Shown piece after piece: positions 23,805-37,300 of a stretch of 64,000 bases of DNA (within the stretch, counting starts at the first letter, position 1; each line of letters opens with the position of its first letter). The notes beneath the pieces are model-generated. The model was not told the origin of the DNA. It saw only the letters and a list, made by a program, of their open reading frames with translations, and made no database searches. This stretch comes from Chalara sp. BL73 (Eukaryota; Ascomycota; Leotiomycetes; Helotiales), in assembly GCA_918026815.1 (NCBI GenBank), contig CAKJVC010000006.1, forward strand, positions 124,001 to 188,000. Direction: 5' to 3'. A program made the position numbers and the translations under genes.

Positions 23805-24607
23805 TCAATCAAACATGGAATACTTGCTCCATGACCTGGTTTCACCCTTTTCCAACGCATCTACGCCACAGTTCCACGAAGGCTGCCAGAAAAATGCCTT
23901 GCCGTACGCCTCCTGCTCTTCGCTCGCTTCGTATGTGCAGTCTCTACTACTGAAACTCGTCACAACGAGATCGGGCCCTTTCTTAAGACCTTCCTCATCA
24001 TCCCTCAGCGCCTACTCCGCCTCATCCCCGCACCTTCCTAACAAGTCCGTCCACATCCGCGCGAAATCATCGCCTCCTACCCTCCGCTTCACGGCTTTGC
24101 TGTTTGTTAGCTCGTCAACCTGCGCCGCATCGTACAAGTGACCTATGCGCACGCCGTCGGCATACGTGATCAGCCGCACCCGGCTCACCATGACCATGGC
24201 GGAGCCCTCAGCCCAGAAGCCAGGGCGAATGCCGGCGGCCGCTGCTGAACGATCATTCGGCGCCAGCTCGCCCCCGAGCGGATGAAGCGCTCTAGACGCT
24301 TAGCAAATGGCTGGGCGGCCATGCCTAGGATGTCTGGCAGGTTTGAGGAGGCGTTGAACCATGGGGGAAAGAGCGCTGCGAGGAGCGGGTTCTGCGTTGG
24401 CGGGCCAGTCTGGGTAGGGCTGTTGTATTCCGAACGGAAATATAGCGTCGCTTGTAGGTTTGGCGATGCAGCGATGAAGGCGTACCAGGCGCGGTTGATT
24501 CGTTGGGCTGAGGTGAGGAGGATGCGGATATCGAGCTGGAGAAGGATGGCTTCGAGGAGCTCAGAGGTACGGAGGACTTCATGGACGGCTGGGCGAATCT
24601 CAGTCAT
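23805..24607 (-). pseudogene. F-box-like domain protein, probable pseudogene
   Basis: The first frame (ATG at 24607) gives an F-box-like N-terminus: TSELLEAILLQLDIRILLTSAQR, then NRAWYAFIAASPNLQATLYFR, NPLLAALFPPWF, and GASWRRMIVQ. This order is typical of an expanded ascomycete F-box-like family. Near 24215-24245 the conserved reading passes to another frame (RPGFWAEGS, then ITYADGVRIGHLYD), and the shift is too abrupt for a normal intron. The second frame then meets a TAG at 24012-24014 but continues in the same frame with family-like DLVVTSF and DCTYE segments to a stop at 23805. Two lesions suggest decay; base-calling errors are the alternative. A 44-nt GT-AG segment there could restore frame but would delete conserved residues and lacks a branch site. 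Confidence 0.62.
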
Positions 24608-25478
24608 GCTGTATGAGCCGTTTCTGGCTTGATTTTGGCCAAATATTTGTGTGCCGGTGAGCGAGCCCTATGAGGATAATTTATGCTAGGCTTCAGCAAT
24701 CATGATTGTAACCAAATGATTGGTCATCATGTACGACAAACTGTTCCCTACCCTGTTACGTGAGATAAGGCGTACAATCTATGTGATCGTGAGGCCAGTA
24801 TTGTTGTGCTTTATATGATGACATGACTGGAGTATGATAGATTCCTGAACTAACAATGCTGGGACTGTCCGTAGCGAGAGGCCAAGAGCTTCCAGTCTTG
24901 CAATAGCACATGTGGAGATGGGTCAGCCATTAGCGTAATCTACTGGTATCTGTAGCTTGCGCCGTTGGAAAGCCTCCCGACTGCTTCACAGAGCTCGACT
25001 GACACAATCATGCGTCCTGATCCCGGAGCTGGAGCTGGAGCTGAGGCTGTCCTATAGTGACAACTTACAATTTGAGAATGATCGAACTAAGGAAAGAAAG
25101 CATTGGAAGAAATCTTGGCGAAACTTCACCATCATCTTCGGTATACGCACCACCCAAGGGCCCAATAGTAAATATTGGCAGATATGAAATAGATTTGGGC
25201 TTGGGTTAAGGAATTTTTGATCTTGGACCTCAGGTTAGGTCGCTATCTTCTATCAAGTTTGCGCCGCCAACAGCCTTGCCAAGAAAGTACGGTCACCTAT
25301 ACAGCCTTGTCGCAACATGCATCAATAGTCAGGGGATATGTACAGGACAGCTTTGTTGCAACACTGCCTTCGAGTCCTTCTTCCGCGGAATACACTATAG
25401 AATGTGGAGAGAGTGGTGAGACATAGGTCTGAATATTGCTGAAGAACGCATGCGGAGTCAGCTCCCAAAAGCGCAAGA
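24608..25478. other. Intergenic region, no gene recognised
   Basis: These 0.9 kb separate the divergent F-box remnant and the auxilin-like gene and hold the latter's promoter. No element stands out. Confidence 0.45.
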
Positions 25479-28303
25479 ATGGACGATCTAAACGGCCTCG
25501 ACTTCACTTCGAGCTCTAGCGCAAGCAACGTTAAGCATACACCTGGCACTGGCAATTATTACACGTCTCTCCGCACAGGACCCTCGCCGCAGACATCTGG
25601 TCGAAATACACCGCTTTCTGTCCAAGGCTCCGGGCTGTCAAAACCTTCGCCTTTCGCTCCTCCCAAAAGCTCTACACCAGACAGCTTTGCTAATCTCGTT
25701 GCCTTTGGATCCTCCAAGAAGTCTACCTTGACTTTACAGGAACAACAGGACAAGCTTCAGGCTGAGAAAAGGCAGAAGGAAGAGGAGAAGAGAAGACAAT
25801 ATGATGCGCAATTTGGCGGGGCGTGGGATAGCTTAGGAGGTGGGAAGTCCGCGACATCAGGAGCGGCGCCTCGAAGCTCTACGCCAGGGAGCATTCCTCC
25901 CCCTATGGCCTTCCCCAATGCTACCTCGTCATTTTCGGCTACTCCTATTAACGCTTCAAACGATGCTGACGACGATCTGTTCGCGGCTTTCAATAAAGAT
26001 ACGAAAGTTGACAACTCCAGTTTCTTCCCACCCCCTGCGTCGACTAGCAGTCGGATAAGTACACCAGGTCTGGGCGAGAAACGGTCCGTAGATCTGAGTA
26101 AGCCGCAGGCTTGGGATCAGCCTTCCACCTCTATAGGGGGTACAGACTTTGGAGATGATGATGATCCTTTTGGGCTGGGGCAGATGAAGCCCGCTTCCAC
26201 ACCTGCACCTATTCCCTCAGTCAATGACGATGATGATTTCCTGGGGGACTTGGGAAAGCCAGTGGAGGAGGTTAGGCGGGCCAATCCGCCCAAAAAGGAT
26301 CCACCTCCACCTGTAGACAAGCCATCTGAACCAGATGATCCATGGGACAAGGCAGTCGCAGAACTCGTGGATATGGGCTTTACAGCGGAGCAATCACGAA
26401 GAGCCCTCACAGAAAGTGGCTCTGGACTTGATGTTCAGGCTGCAGTAGGATGGCTGCTGAATGATGCGCATAGAAAGGCAAAGCAAAAACAAGATAGCCG
26501 GGATTCAAGTAGGAGCAACGGCCCCTCGAACGGGTCAAAGAGGGATGTATCGCGGGACACCTCAAGGAGAGAGAATAATGCTGCTTGGATGCGGGACGAT
26601 GGGCGTGACCGTTCTCAACCTAGGCGTGATGACAGTCGATCACCTGCCAATGGGGAGGGAGATTTGTCCAAAGCAGCAGCTGCTATGGGTAATAAGCTGT
26701 TTAAGACGGCTGGCTCATTCTTGAGTGCATCACAGAAAAAGATTCAGAAAACAGTTGCGGATTTTCAGCAAGATTCAGATACAAGTCAGCCAAAGTGGAT
26801 GCGAGAAGCGGCCGAGCGCGAGTATGCGGAGAAGAGAGCTCAGACAGACTCAAGGAGTAAACGACCACAGGCTCCTGAGGTGACGGATGAGGTCCTTATG
26901 CTAGAATCAGGTAGCCGACCACCACCAAGGAAATCAGCAAATGCAGACGCTCGGCAACCCAGTAATACACGACATGAACCTTCTCCACCACGTATATCAA
27001 GACCTACAGCAAATAGTTCCGTTCCAAGATGGCAGCAAGGTGCTTCTGTAGATCCTCGTTCTCGTGTTAGCAAGCAAGCAATCGAGGAACAGACTGCACA
27101 GGCTTATGTCAGTCCTGCGCGTCGCAAAAAAGCAACACCTCAACCACAATCACAATCACCGGCCGAGCCAGACCTTCTTTTCTCGCCTACATCGCAAACA
27201 CAATCAACTTCACGGACTGCGCCAGTCGCGAAAGCGACACCTCGAACTACTCCTGTGCCCTCAAAACCCTCAACTCCGATTCCTACACGACCAAAAGCTC
27301 CAACTCGCACTATTCCAAATGTCTCTTCCATCGCCCTCCAATCATCTACTCAACATCGCCTTGCCGGAACTAATTATTTCAAACGAGGAGATTATGCTTC
27401 CGCCCACCAATCATACAGCTCCTCTCTCTCAGCTCTCCCGCAATCTCATCCTATTACCATCATCCTTCTCTGCAATCGTGCTCTCACCTCTCTCAAGACC
27501 GGTGTACCTCGAGAAGCCGTATCGGACGCAGACAACGTCCTGACGCTGATCGGTCTATCCCGCGGTGAAGGCGAAAGCATAGACCTCGGACCCGGCGAAG
27601 GAGGCGGAACGAAAGACATGAAAGAATTCTGGGGCAAAGCTCTAATGCGAAAAGCAGAAGCGCTCGAGCAAATGGAGAAATGGCGAGAAGGAGGAGACGT
27701 GTGGAAACAATGCGTAGAAGCCAACGTAGGGGGGGCAACAGCAATCCAAGGTCGCCAGCGCTGCGAAAAAGCTCTCGCTCCAAAGCCTGCTCCTCGTCCT
27801 GTGGCCTCAAGACCAAAGCCGAAACCTGTAGCGAGGTCGGCGCTCTCAGACTTGGGGCCATCGGCGGATTCAGCGGCGGTGGAACGATTACGAGCGGCCA
27901 ACATCGCGGCTGAGAAGGCAGACGATGAGAAGTTCGCGCTAGCAGACAAAGTCGATGCCAAGATCGGGGCGTGGCGAGACGGCAAACGAGATAACCTACG
28001 AGCATTACTAGGGAGCCTAGACGCGGTGATGTGGGAAGGCAGCGGGTGGAAGAAGATTAGCATTGCCGACCTGGTCACCACGGGGAAAGTCAAGATCAAC
28101 TACATGAAGGCGATAGCGAAGTGCCATCCCGATAAGGTCGGTTCTAAGCCCAAACCCCTCATCTCTTCTAATTAGAAGCAAAACACTAACACGTGAAGCA
28201 GCTACCACAAGATGCAAATACGGAGGTGAAACTAATCGCCGCGACGGTGTTCAGCACGTTGAACGAGAGTTGGGATAAATTCAAGCAGCAGAATAACATG
28301 TAG
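25479..28303 (+). CDS. SWA2: Auxilin-like J-domain protein with UBA and TPR domains (SWA2-type)
   Basis: Exons are 25479-28136 and 28202-28303; the 65-bp intron has a CACTAACAC branch site and a weak GTCGGT donor. The product has 919 residues. It recruits Hsp70 to strip clathrin coats from vesicles in yeast. The N-terminal 280 residues are Ser/Pro-rich with DDDPFG and DDDDFLGDLG acidic motifs of the clathrin-binding kind. A UBA domain follows at about 287-330 (AVAELVDMGFTAEQSRRAL), then a long charged linker, a TPR region from about 623 (GTNYFKRGDYASAHQSY), and a C-terminal J domain with HPDK at about 883-886. The intron falls immediately after HPDK, so splicing is needed to complete the J domain with STLNESWDKFK. 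Its neighbours offer no functional link. Confidence 0.92.
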
Positions 28304-29145
28304 AAATGTTTCGGTGTGTAGAAAACCGTGTAGAAGGCACGATAGATCCGAAATGAAGCCCCATATGATCGATTACGCAAATAATGAGTATTTCTCCCCT
28401 TGCTGATATGTCTATATTCGCTTTAGCAGCGCGGTGCAAAAGATATCCTCGAGTAAGGAGGGGCGAGGAGCCAGGTGCCTATTCTCTTGTTTCTCTCACC
28501 TCAGCTCATTGTCTATTAAAGCAGCGATTTAGACTGGGTTGCCCTTGCTCTTCATCATCAAATCATGAATCAAATTTGTTTCAACGTCAGGGTGTAAGAC
28601 ACAATGCTGTCACCATATTTCCTACCGCATCCCATGAGCACCCAAGTGCGCTCTCTATTCCATTCCCACAACTCAATTTTACCGCAGACGTTGCATGCAA
28701 ACGAGACAAATCGTTATTTGATAAAACGCCGCGGTTATTCTGAACTATCGTTTAGTCCAAGACTTCGTTTTGTCTAGTCTGCCGTGACTTTGTAGCTAGC
28801 AGACAAAGCTACGGAACGGTCTAGCCTCCGATCAACCTATTCCGCGCCACCGAGCGTTTTATTTGTCTGCTCGTTCTCTCCTACCTTATTGTTGAACGCC
28901 AATGATATCGGCCACTATTGTCAAACAGTTGCAATCACATGACCACCTTCGTGTATCCAACCAACCTGCAGGAACATGTGTGAAGCTGCAGCTGGCAAGG
29001 CTGAAGTTTAAGCGACATTTACATTTAACTGCAAGATAGCAACAGCGCATCCAATACCGAGAATAAGATATTTAGGCGGTGTTCATTACTAAATCGTCTA
29101 TCGCAAGAGGGACTCGGCCTCGCCATAGAAGGAAACTGCCCAAAA
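28304..29145. other. Intergenic region, no gene recognised
   Basis: These 0.8 kb lie between tandem plus-strand genes. A 119-codon frame at 28384-28743 shows no family resemblance and was not kept. Confidence 0.45.
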
Positions 29146-31243
29146 ATGTTGTGCAAGTTCTGCGCGAATATCGACCTTGACCAAGTAGCTACCAAGGAAG
29201 GCTACAAGCACCATAAAAGCGTCAAAGACCTTCTCGAATCGGCCAAGAATGGCTGTGAATCCTGCGGCTTGATACGAAGTGCTCAAAGGATAGAATTTGG
29301 GGGAGATCTCGACTATGGATATGATCGTGGGGATCTGGACACGCAAATTACCTGCCGGGCATATGAAACAAAGCGCGGCGATTTTATAGTCATGCGCTAC
29401 GGTCAGGACACTCGGTATGATAGCAAATTTTCTGGGTCTAGGCCGGCTCAGGACATTGAAACCTCATTTCTCTGGGCTTTCCTGGACGTAGCTGCCGAAG
29501 AAGGTTTGTGATCTTTCGAGGTGCCTCCCTAGCAATGTGCTTAATTATGCAGATAGTCCTGCATCGAAACTCATCGCCAATCGAAAACTTGGTAAGAGAG
29601 TGCCGGAAGAGCGACTAGCATTGGCTTCTATGTGGTTGGACGGCTGCCTAGCCTCGCATGGTAGATGCTCACCCATGCTACATGAAAACATACGGTCACC
29701 AACGCGAGTTATCGATGTCGGTTCAAGTGACGGCAGCAGAGATCCGTTCTTGTATACATCAAATAGGGATGTCACGAAATGGGTCACGCTTAGTCACTGT
29801 TGGGGCAATGTTCAGCCTTTGAAAACAACTATAGACAACATTGCCAGTCACCAAGCCGGAATGCCACTGGGAAACTTACCTAGGCTCTTCCAAGATGCTA
29901 TAAGAGTTGTAAGAGCTTTGGGACTTCAATATCTCTGGATTGATTCAATATGTATCATTCAAGATTCGAAGCAAGACTGGGAGAATGAGGTATCGAGGAT
30001 GGGTGATATCTATAAGCATTGCCTCTTTATGATATCAGCTGAATTCTGCCATAACCATACAGAGACAATATTTAATCAAAGAAATACGAAAAGATATGTT
30101 GTCCAAGGTTGTCAATCTGTCTCTCGTGGGTTTCAAGATACATTTGTAGCTTATTGCGGGAGTATTCATGAGGAAGCGGAACACGGCATTCTTAGTTCCC
30201 GAGCATGGGCACTTCAAGAGCAGATTCTTTCACCGAGAACGCTGAAGTGGGCACATGAACAATTATTTTGGGAGTGCCGGTGTACTGCTGTCTCTGAAGA
30301 GTGTGCGCGCCCCTCTGGCCTTTCGGATGTATATCGTTTATCACTTACAAGAACTGGGTATATGAAGAGGATATGTCTGTCAAACGAAAGTTTTAGACCG
30401 AGTGGTTTTCAGACGCCTCTAAGCCTTTGGTACGCCGTGGTATGGGAGTTCTCCTCTCGTAGCATCTCATACACTGCGGATGCGCTTCCTGCTGTGTCAG
30501 GGATCGCAAGAGAAGTTGCAAGACACACGGGCTTTAGGTACCGAGCCGGACTTTGGCTTGAGGATTTTCATTCTGGCTTGCTTTGGTGGGCTAAAAAGTC
30601 CGGGTGTAGCTTTTCAGACGCAGGTCCAACTTGGAGTTGGGCATCAATTCGATATGGTTCTCTTGCCTCTTCTATGGATTTTATTAGAATCTATGGGGAT
30701 TGTGAGATTGTTAGAATGCATTTATCAGAAGTCATATCTATCGATATCACCCACGCGAGCAATGATGAATTCAGCCGCATTACAATGGGACGGCTTCATA
30801 TGGAAGGCCCATGTAGGCCAGTCAAATCAATCAGAATAGATTCTATTTACCTTGGAGCCTTTACGACCACCAAATTTCTTCGTCACAATGCTTTTACACA
30901 ATACGAATCAATCCCAACAAATACTGCTCAATTCGCGCTCGACGGAGAGGTTCCAGCGGATGCAGAGCCAATTATGATTCTAGCTGAACTCGCTAACGAG
31001 GATACAATCTTGCTACAAATAGCACGAGTTGGTTTCCGAGAGACAACTAAAGAAGAGCGAAAGCAGAAAAAGATTCTTTCTGGAGATTGGCTCTTGTCTC
31101 CAACTCCGGTCCATCCGCTAGAAACTCAAGCTCTGATCTTACAACCAACCGATGTAAAAGGCGAATATCGACGCATAGGCCTCGCAAGACTCTCCGACGA
31201 TTTAGCGACAGGCTGGGAGAGCCAAACCGTGACGATAATTTAA
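29146..31243 (+). CDS. HET-domain (heterokaryon incompatibility) protein, first copy
   Basis: Exons are 29146-29503 and 29553-31243, with a 49-bp intron ending TTATGCAG; the product has 682 residues. An N-terminal CKFC...CESCG segment resembles the short Cys motif often found before HET domains. The HET core shows the three classic blocks: VTLSHCWG, LWIDSICIIQDS followed by DWENEVSRMGDIYKH, and SSRAWALQEQILSPRTL. The C-terminal half is the usual variable region with GPTWSWASI. HET proteins trigger cell death on non-self recognition; TIR-like NAD-cleaving chemistry has been reported for the domain. No NACHT or repeat domain is attached, so this is a stand-alone HET effector-type protein. The allelic or non-allelic partner is not known. 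Confidence 0.92.
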
Positions 31244-34200
31244 GTGACGGGTGACATGCGGAGAAGATGGAACGAAGCTTCGAGAAGAATGCAAGGAAGA
31301 GGGAGGAAGCCTTCGAATGGCGTTTGACGCTTGGCAGCGTAGCAACAAAGATTCAGGGGATCCGGTGGCTGCTGTGCAAAGGATTGCATGTCAAGAAAAA
31401 GAAGCAGACTTGAAATTGGCGGAGAGGAAAGGATATTATGGTGTCTAGAAGTTATAGAGAGGGGAAGGAGCTGCACAAGGGGCACTGGGCTTGGGCAAGA
31501 CAGGAAAAGACATACGGAGGGAGTAATGCTGTCACCTGGCAAACACAAAGCTCAATAATGCTACGACAAACTACATGCAGCTAAGTGAAGGCCATATGCT
31601 CCTCCATATGTCTGAAGCCGGAAGAAGAAGGTTGGGTGTCATCGGCACGCTTCCAAGTTTTGAAGTTGCTTCTGATTAAGCTACGTAAGAGATGCAAATC
31701 GCTGTTCGGACATCAAGCTCCTCGAGTTCAATACTCGCTATGGATAATAGTGTGATCTATTGACCATGCTTTTTGCGCAGAGTAGTAAGGCCGATCCGTA
31801 GCATTCAATGTTCAGCACCATGATTGCGTTGGAGCATTGGCTTACCAAGGCCTCGTCGAGCGCTCAAAAGCCGTGATTGAGGTATGATATATCGTAGGAT
31901 ATCAGCACAAGTATGTACCTTTATTAGACTCGTATGATTTATACGTGGAGGCTGTGACTTTTCCTTCTGGGCCGTGTCAGGATTGGGAGCGTTGAAACCG
32001 AGGAATTAGAAGACTGTTACGGCGCTAATTTAGATTTGAACGTAACATTGCAATTTCAGTTTCCTTTATGGTATAGCAAAGTTATTCCCTATTTCCGGGC
32101 AGAGCATCTATTTTGGGTTTTCTTCTTTATTTTTGTCAATGAATTGCTTTTGTGGTCATCACTTCTTGGTCCTGAATTTGGCGCACATCGCGCTCCAAAA
32201 ACATGCCTGTTGCAGAGAGGACACCATCTCACGAATGATGGCTGATAGAGACACCGCGAGGGCAGAAGGTCGCCCACATGTAAATATCAGCTCATCCTTG
32301 CTCGTACTGAAGTATGGGCACCCATAATATTGAGAAGCTCTTCCAACACACCGGTACGGACCGTTACGACGACCAAACCGAACCTTAAGCTTGGCAAGTA
32401 TTATATTGATGTTGCATTGCATTGCGGAAACCTTTCCAGGCTGTCCGAATATGTTTGACGATACAACATCAGCTTCCAGCATAAGAAATGAGATTATCTG
32501 GTACCGAGACTTGGAGACAGACACGTGATTCACAGCTCGTGATTCAGCTGGAAGAGGCAAAATGGGCGATCGAGCTCCGACGATATCCATTTTTGACGTG
32601 GACGGTGCAGTGCGTGCCATCCACGTGTAACATTAAGTGGCTCCAATAATGATCAACATTTGCCTGCGTCGTTTGGTTGTCGTTCGTATCTACGCGGCCA
32701 TGTTCAGGTTTTGGATGTTTCAAATGAGTCGAAGATCTTGCAAGCACCGGGCCAGGCAAAACCCTTTGCATTAGGGTGATGCATCGCCAATGCGTGGTGT
32801 GCTGGCAGCCAGATGGAGCATGGCCCGTGTGGCGACAACCAGAACAGCCAGAAGCGCGAATGCACGTATTGTAGAGTACCTGTACGGAATGATAAAAATA
32901 AGATGTAATGAGAATTGATCCATGGTAAGCGCATCTCGTAAAGGTTAAGTATATAGCTGCCATGATAATAAATGCAATGGTACGGTGGTCGCGCGGGACA
33001 GCGCATCGCGTTTTCTTCAGCAGATTGGTATATACTCGGGGGGACGCTTATTTGCCAATACGCAAGCAAGAGGCAATACTGTAGCCAACACATGTATGAC
33101 AATATTGAGAGGCGATGCAATACAGACAGACAGACCACTAAACTGCACATTAAAGGATTCTCCGTGAAATGAGGCCCTTCATGACAGATCAATCATCATG
33201 CGCAATCCGATGAATGCACTGTACCTTCTGATCTCCAGCAGCTGCTGTCCCCTTCATCGACCCAGCTGTATGTCTCGAGTCCAAGCTGTCCCGGCATCTG
33301 GCTCTACTGGCTCTGGGTGTGTCGTTTTGAATGCAAGAAAGACCGTGCTCGTGTGTGCTGCCTGTAACTCGCGTTAATATTGCTTGTTCCACTGCGTTGA
33401 TGCGTCAAATGGATATAGTGGATATAGGGACACTGCATCAGCCAAAGGATGTGGCCTGGTACACCCCTCCCTAGCAAAGCCTTTTCTGGGTATCAGTTCT
33501 GCCGCCTCCATGTTTGGCTTGCGGTAATAAAATGGGCGCCACTACGGCCTGTGGGAGGCTGAAAGGAGTCATCGTCAAGGCCGTCGCCGTTGACCACCTC
33601 ACTGGCGCAATCATCCATCTTTTTTCTCTGCCTGCCAACGTATCAGAATTCAGAATTGCCTTTCCGCACCAGATTTTAGTGTCGGCGTTGACCTATCCTA
33701 TCCCCCTATCCTATGCCTCATCCAGTCATGGAGCCTTGGAAACCCTGCCAAACATTTGCTGCCGTGTCGGTATGATTGGCCCCACGATTATGCGGATTCG
33801 CTGGCACAGTGGCCAGCAGCCAGCATTAAGAATGGGCGAAATAGGACCAGGGTTGGATGAAATTAATCGACCTGGAAAAGTGTATTATGTATGTATGTCT
33901 GTCTGTCTCTCTGTCTGTCTGTCTGGATGGATGGATGTAGGCTGGTTAAGGTCTGACATCCCAGCATAATTTTTTCTGCCCACCTTTTTCCGTCCTCATG
34001 CTGCCTTCCAAACCACCATCGCCATCTGTCCTGTACTCTCGAATGTTGTCGTTGTCGATGCTGTTGTTGTTGTTGATCAACACTGCTGTTGTATGATTGA
34101 CTGTGTCCAGCGACCCGCCCCCAGCCAAATTCCCATTCCCTTATCACTATCTCGCTAAACCTGCAAGCCCCGCAGCCTCGTCTGAAAGAAGCTGTCGTGA

Positions 34201-34324
34201 GCTGTTACTGTCATCGAGCAACCAACATATCACCCCCTTCAAAATTCCTGCTTATTTTTACTGAGACGGCCATCTCGACGCTGGACAAGCTCGAGATCGC
34301 AGCCGCTGACTACCAAATGGAGCC
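31244..34324. other. Intergenic region, 3.1 kb, no gene recognised
   Basis: Several open frames of 130-160 codons exist on the minus strand (32159-32620, 32544-32963, 32704-33192), but they overlap each other and show no domain. The last kilobase before 34325 probably contains the promoter and leader of the large gene downstream. A compound microsatellite is listed separately. Confidence 0.45.
33886..33937. repeat. Compound tetranucleotide microsatellite
   Basis: The tract passes from ATGT units to GTCT units and then to GGAT units without a break. It lies about 0.4 kb upstream of the proposed start of the large gene. Confidence 0.88.
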
Positions 34325-37300
34325 ATGATACAAATGCAGCGGTCCCTCTCTCTGCCAGGCCCGGCACACACTTCGCCTCGTACGTCAAGCATCATGAGTT
34401 CAAGCCTAAGCTCTACTCTATCTACCCTACCCATTTCCCAGATGAAAAAGCGCGTATACTGATCGCAAGACGTGTAGCTACATCTCCCACTATCACACAT
34501 CTCTCTTCCAGAAATTCAAGCCCACCCCCTGACAGACATGCCGTGCCTCCTCGTCTCCATCGATACCAGTCAAAGAGCCCAACCCGTCCGCCCACCTCCT
34601 ACCGCGAACCTGTCGTAGAGAGGGAAAGAACGCGCAATACGATCAGGAATATATCTCCCACACCAATATCTCGCAGACAAGAGGTAGCTGAGCCGCTACC
34701 AAAACCTAAAGATGTTGCTGAAACCCCAGCTACTCCCACCAAGCTACCTCAGCTACCCTTGCTTCAGGACATTTCACAGTATATCAATCCGCAGATGAGT
34801 ACAGTGGCAGAAGCAAGTGCTACTACAACTTTGGACGAGCTTGCGCATTTGGTAAGACTTTCCACCTACCAGGAAAGGAAGAGGATCCATTCCCGGATCC
34901 GTCTGCAAAGGTCATTGGTTTCCACAGCACTCTCCGCCCGTCTGGCACGTTGCGGCGCATTGGCCCACAGGACTTTGGTTGACAATTTCCGGGTAGACGA
35001 GAAGAAGGGATTTGCAAGTTTATACAATGCCATTCATGATGTGCGGAATTCTTGCGACGCCTTGCGCAAGTATGCCCTGTTGGAGCCAGACATGGACAAT
35101 GGGCGTCCAAATCCGACCGATGGAGATGATTCTGGCTCGTTGTCGACGTTCATGCATGATCTTCCGGTGCGCTCGAGAGAGACTTTCCTCAATTTCCTGA
35201 CTCAGATTCGGACGAATCCCGATTACTTGGCAAGTAGACTCACAAGTCTTACCCAGACCGAACTGAGTGCTTTAACCATATTCCACCAAGGATTGGAACC
35301 CGTGGATTCAGTTTTACCGTTTCATAGTAATCGTCCCAAAGCTTCTAGTACTCGAAATTCCGCGCATATACCGACCGCAGTTGAGCGTTTGCTTTCTTTT
35401 CAGCGTCATGATCCCTTGTCTGCTCTGATTCATACATGTTTTGCAAATTCAGCTGGCCCTGACTCTGTGGAAGACCGAAGAAGGACTGATGTATGGGCCA
35501 CCGCATGCGCCAGATTGGTAAAGGATAATAGACAAGGTACAGATCCATTTCTCTGCAATGTGCTCAATATTTGGGTTGCAATGCGAGATTGGTCTGGTCG
35601 CAGTAACATGGAATGGTATCTCATGAAGATCCTCGAGGATGGAGCCTTCTTACTAGACAAGCCCGAGGACCAAGCTGGCACACGTATTCATGTTGAGCCA
35701 CGAAGTGCCAAGGACTCGATTGCTGCAGAGGATTTCTATGATGCCGCGGTTCAAGGTCTGTTTGAGATTGTCGATGACCCTGGCGCAGGAGGAATTCCGG
35801 AAGGTTTGCTGGAACTGGGAAATGCCATATTACGAAAGCTTGACCCCAAGCTCCATCATGCCGTCCGGAAATTCTTTATCTCTAAATGGCTCTTTTCAGT
35901 CTTTCTTCTCAATGCTATCATACATCCCGAGGTAAGGACTCTACCCTGCCGGCCTAGCAAGACTCAGGCTAACATGCATAGACTTATGGCATGATGTCTG
36001 AATATCACATAAGTGAATATGGCAGGCAAAAGATTCTCAAAGAGGTCGCAATGAGGGCGCAAAAGTTGGTGATCACCAAATTATGGTAAGTTGGAATTAT
36101 GCCTCAAGATATACAAAGGTAACTAATACATATCGCAGGGAGCCGAAATCGTCAACACCACCAAATATCAAAGAACACATCGATAGCATCATGGCCCGAT
36201 TTCGTCCCACCCGGCCGTCAAAGTCCAACGCCAAACTCCTCCCTGCCCGCTCTATCACATCTCTGAGAGAGACTGCAGAAGTGCATCCATACCTCGTCCT
36301 TGGCCCGGCTGATCTGATGGCAATGATTAATGCATTGTTTCCAGACAGACGACCTGCCTCTAGCTCTTTATCTAAAGAACACTTCAATGGTTTACGATCT
36401 GGTGGTTCCTCCATATCTGGCATTTCTGCTACTTCTAGGGCTGTACCGATACCAGCACCACGTGGTGCGTTTGATAATATGTCGGTGATCAGCAATAGCG
36501 CATCCTCTGTCATCAGTGAAGCAACCACATCCCAAGAGCCATTGCTCAATAATAGCTCGAATTCGAATCAACGATTTTCACCTGCATCACAGCCATATAA
36601 TGCTCAGCCCCAGCGCCTTAGTTATTATGAAGATGACGGATTCGAGCTTCGCATGGCCATTCATGAGATGACCCAGACATTAGGTGTTGATGCCGTGTCA
36701 GGTACTTGCCACCCTTGCGCAGAGAATTGGGCAGTCCTCTTCATTGCCCCAGACGGCCAGAAATTGTCTCCACAAATGAAGCATGATCCTGATGACGAGG
36801 CCGAAGAAGAAGAAGAATATACCTCAAGCAATGATAGTGATGAAGACATTACCTCTGCTCGGCCGGACCTTGACAAGGACTACCATCAATTACGCGATTC
36901 GATTTTGAAACTTGTTGAAGATTACGAGATTCCTCAGTCTCATGATTCCCCGCAAGAATCAAAAACCTTCAGCAATCGAACGTCAAATTTAGAAAGTCCA
37001 AGAAGAAAGATTCGAAGCAAACCGTCAACTGCTTCACAACCGCAGTCGAACAACCCATACCGTCTCCACCAGACTACTTCTACGGTTGAGGCGGGAAAGC
37101 GCCAGGACACCAAAACCAAGGCGTCAAATCTTGAAGGTCGCCAGCCTCTTGATTCAGAGAGCCCTCCTATTTTGATCGCCATGTTAGAAGCTGCAGAAAA
37201 ACAATGCCAAGCACAGTCTGACTTTGTCAATGCTCATTTGTACTGGAAAACGTTAAATCAGCTACATCAGCTGTCTTCGAAATCCTTAAAACAGGATGGG

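Noticed and set aside
27446..28099. 217-codon frame on the minus strand
   Set aside because: It is antisense to the TPR/J-domain part of the auxilin-like gene and is explained by that gene's codon bias.
32704..33192. 162-codon minus-strand frame and its overlapping neighbours
   Set aside because: Composition is Cys/His/Tyr-rich without order, frames overlap each other, and no domain is seen.
33514..33969. 151-codon plus-strand frame upstream of the large gene
   Set aside because: It ends in microsatellite-derived repeats and shows no domain. I could not join it to the large gene in frame with good splice sites.
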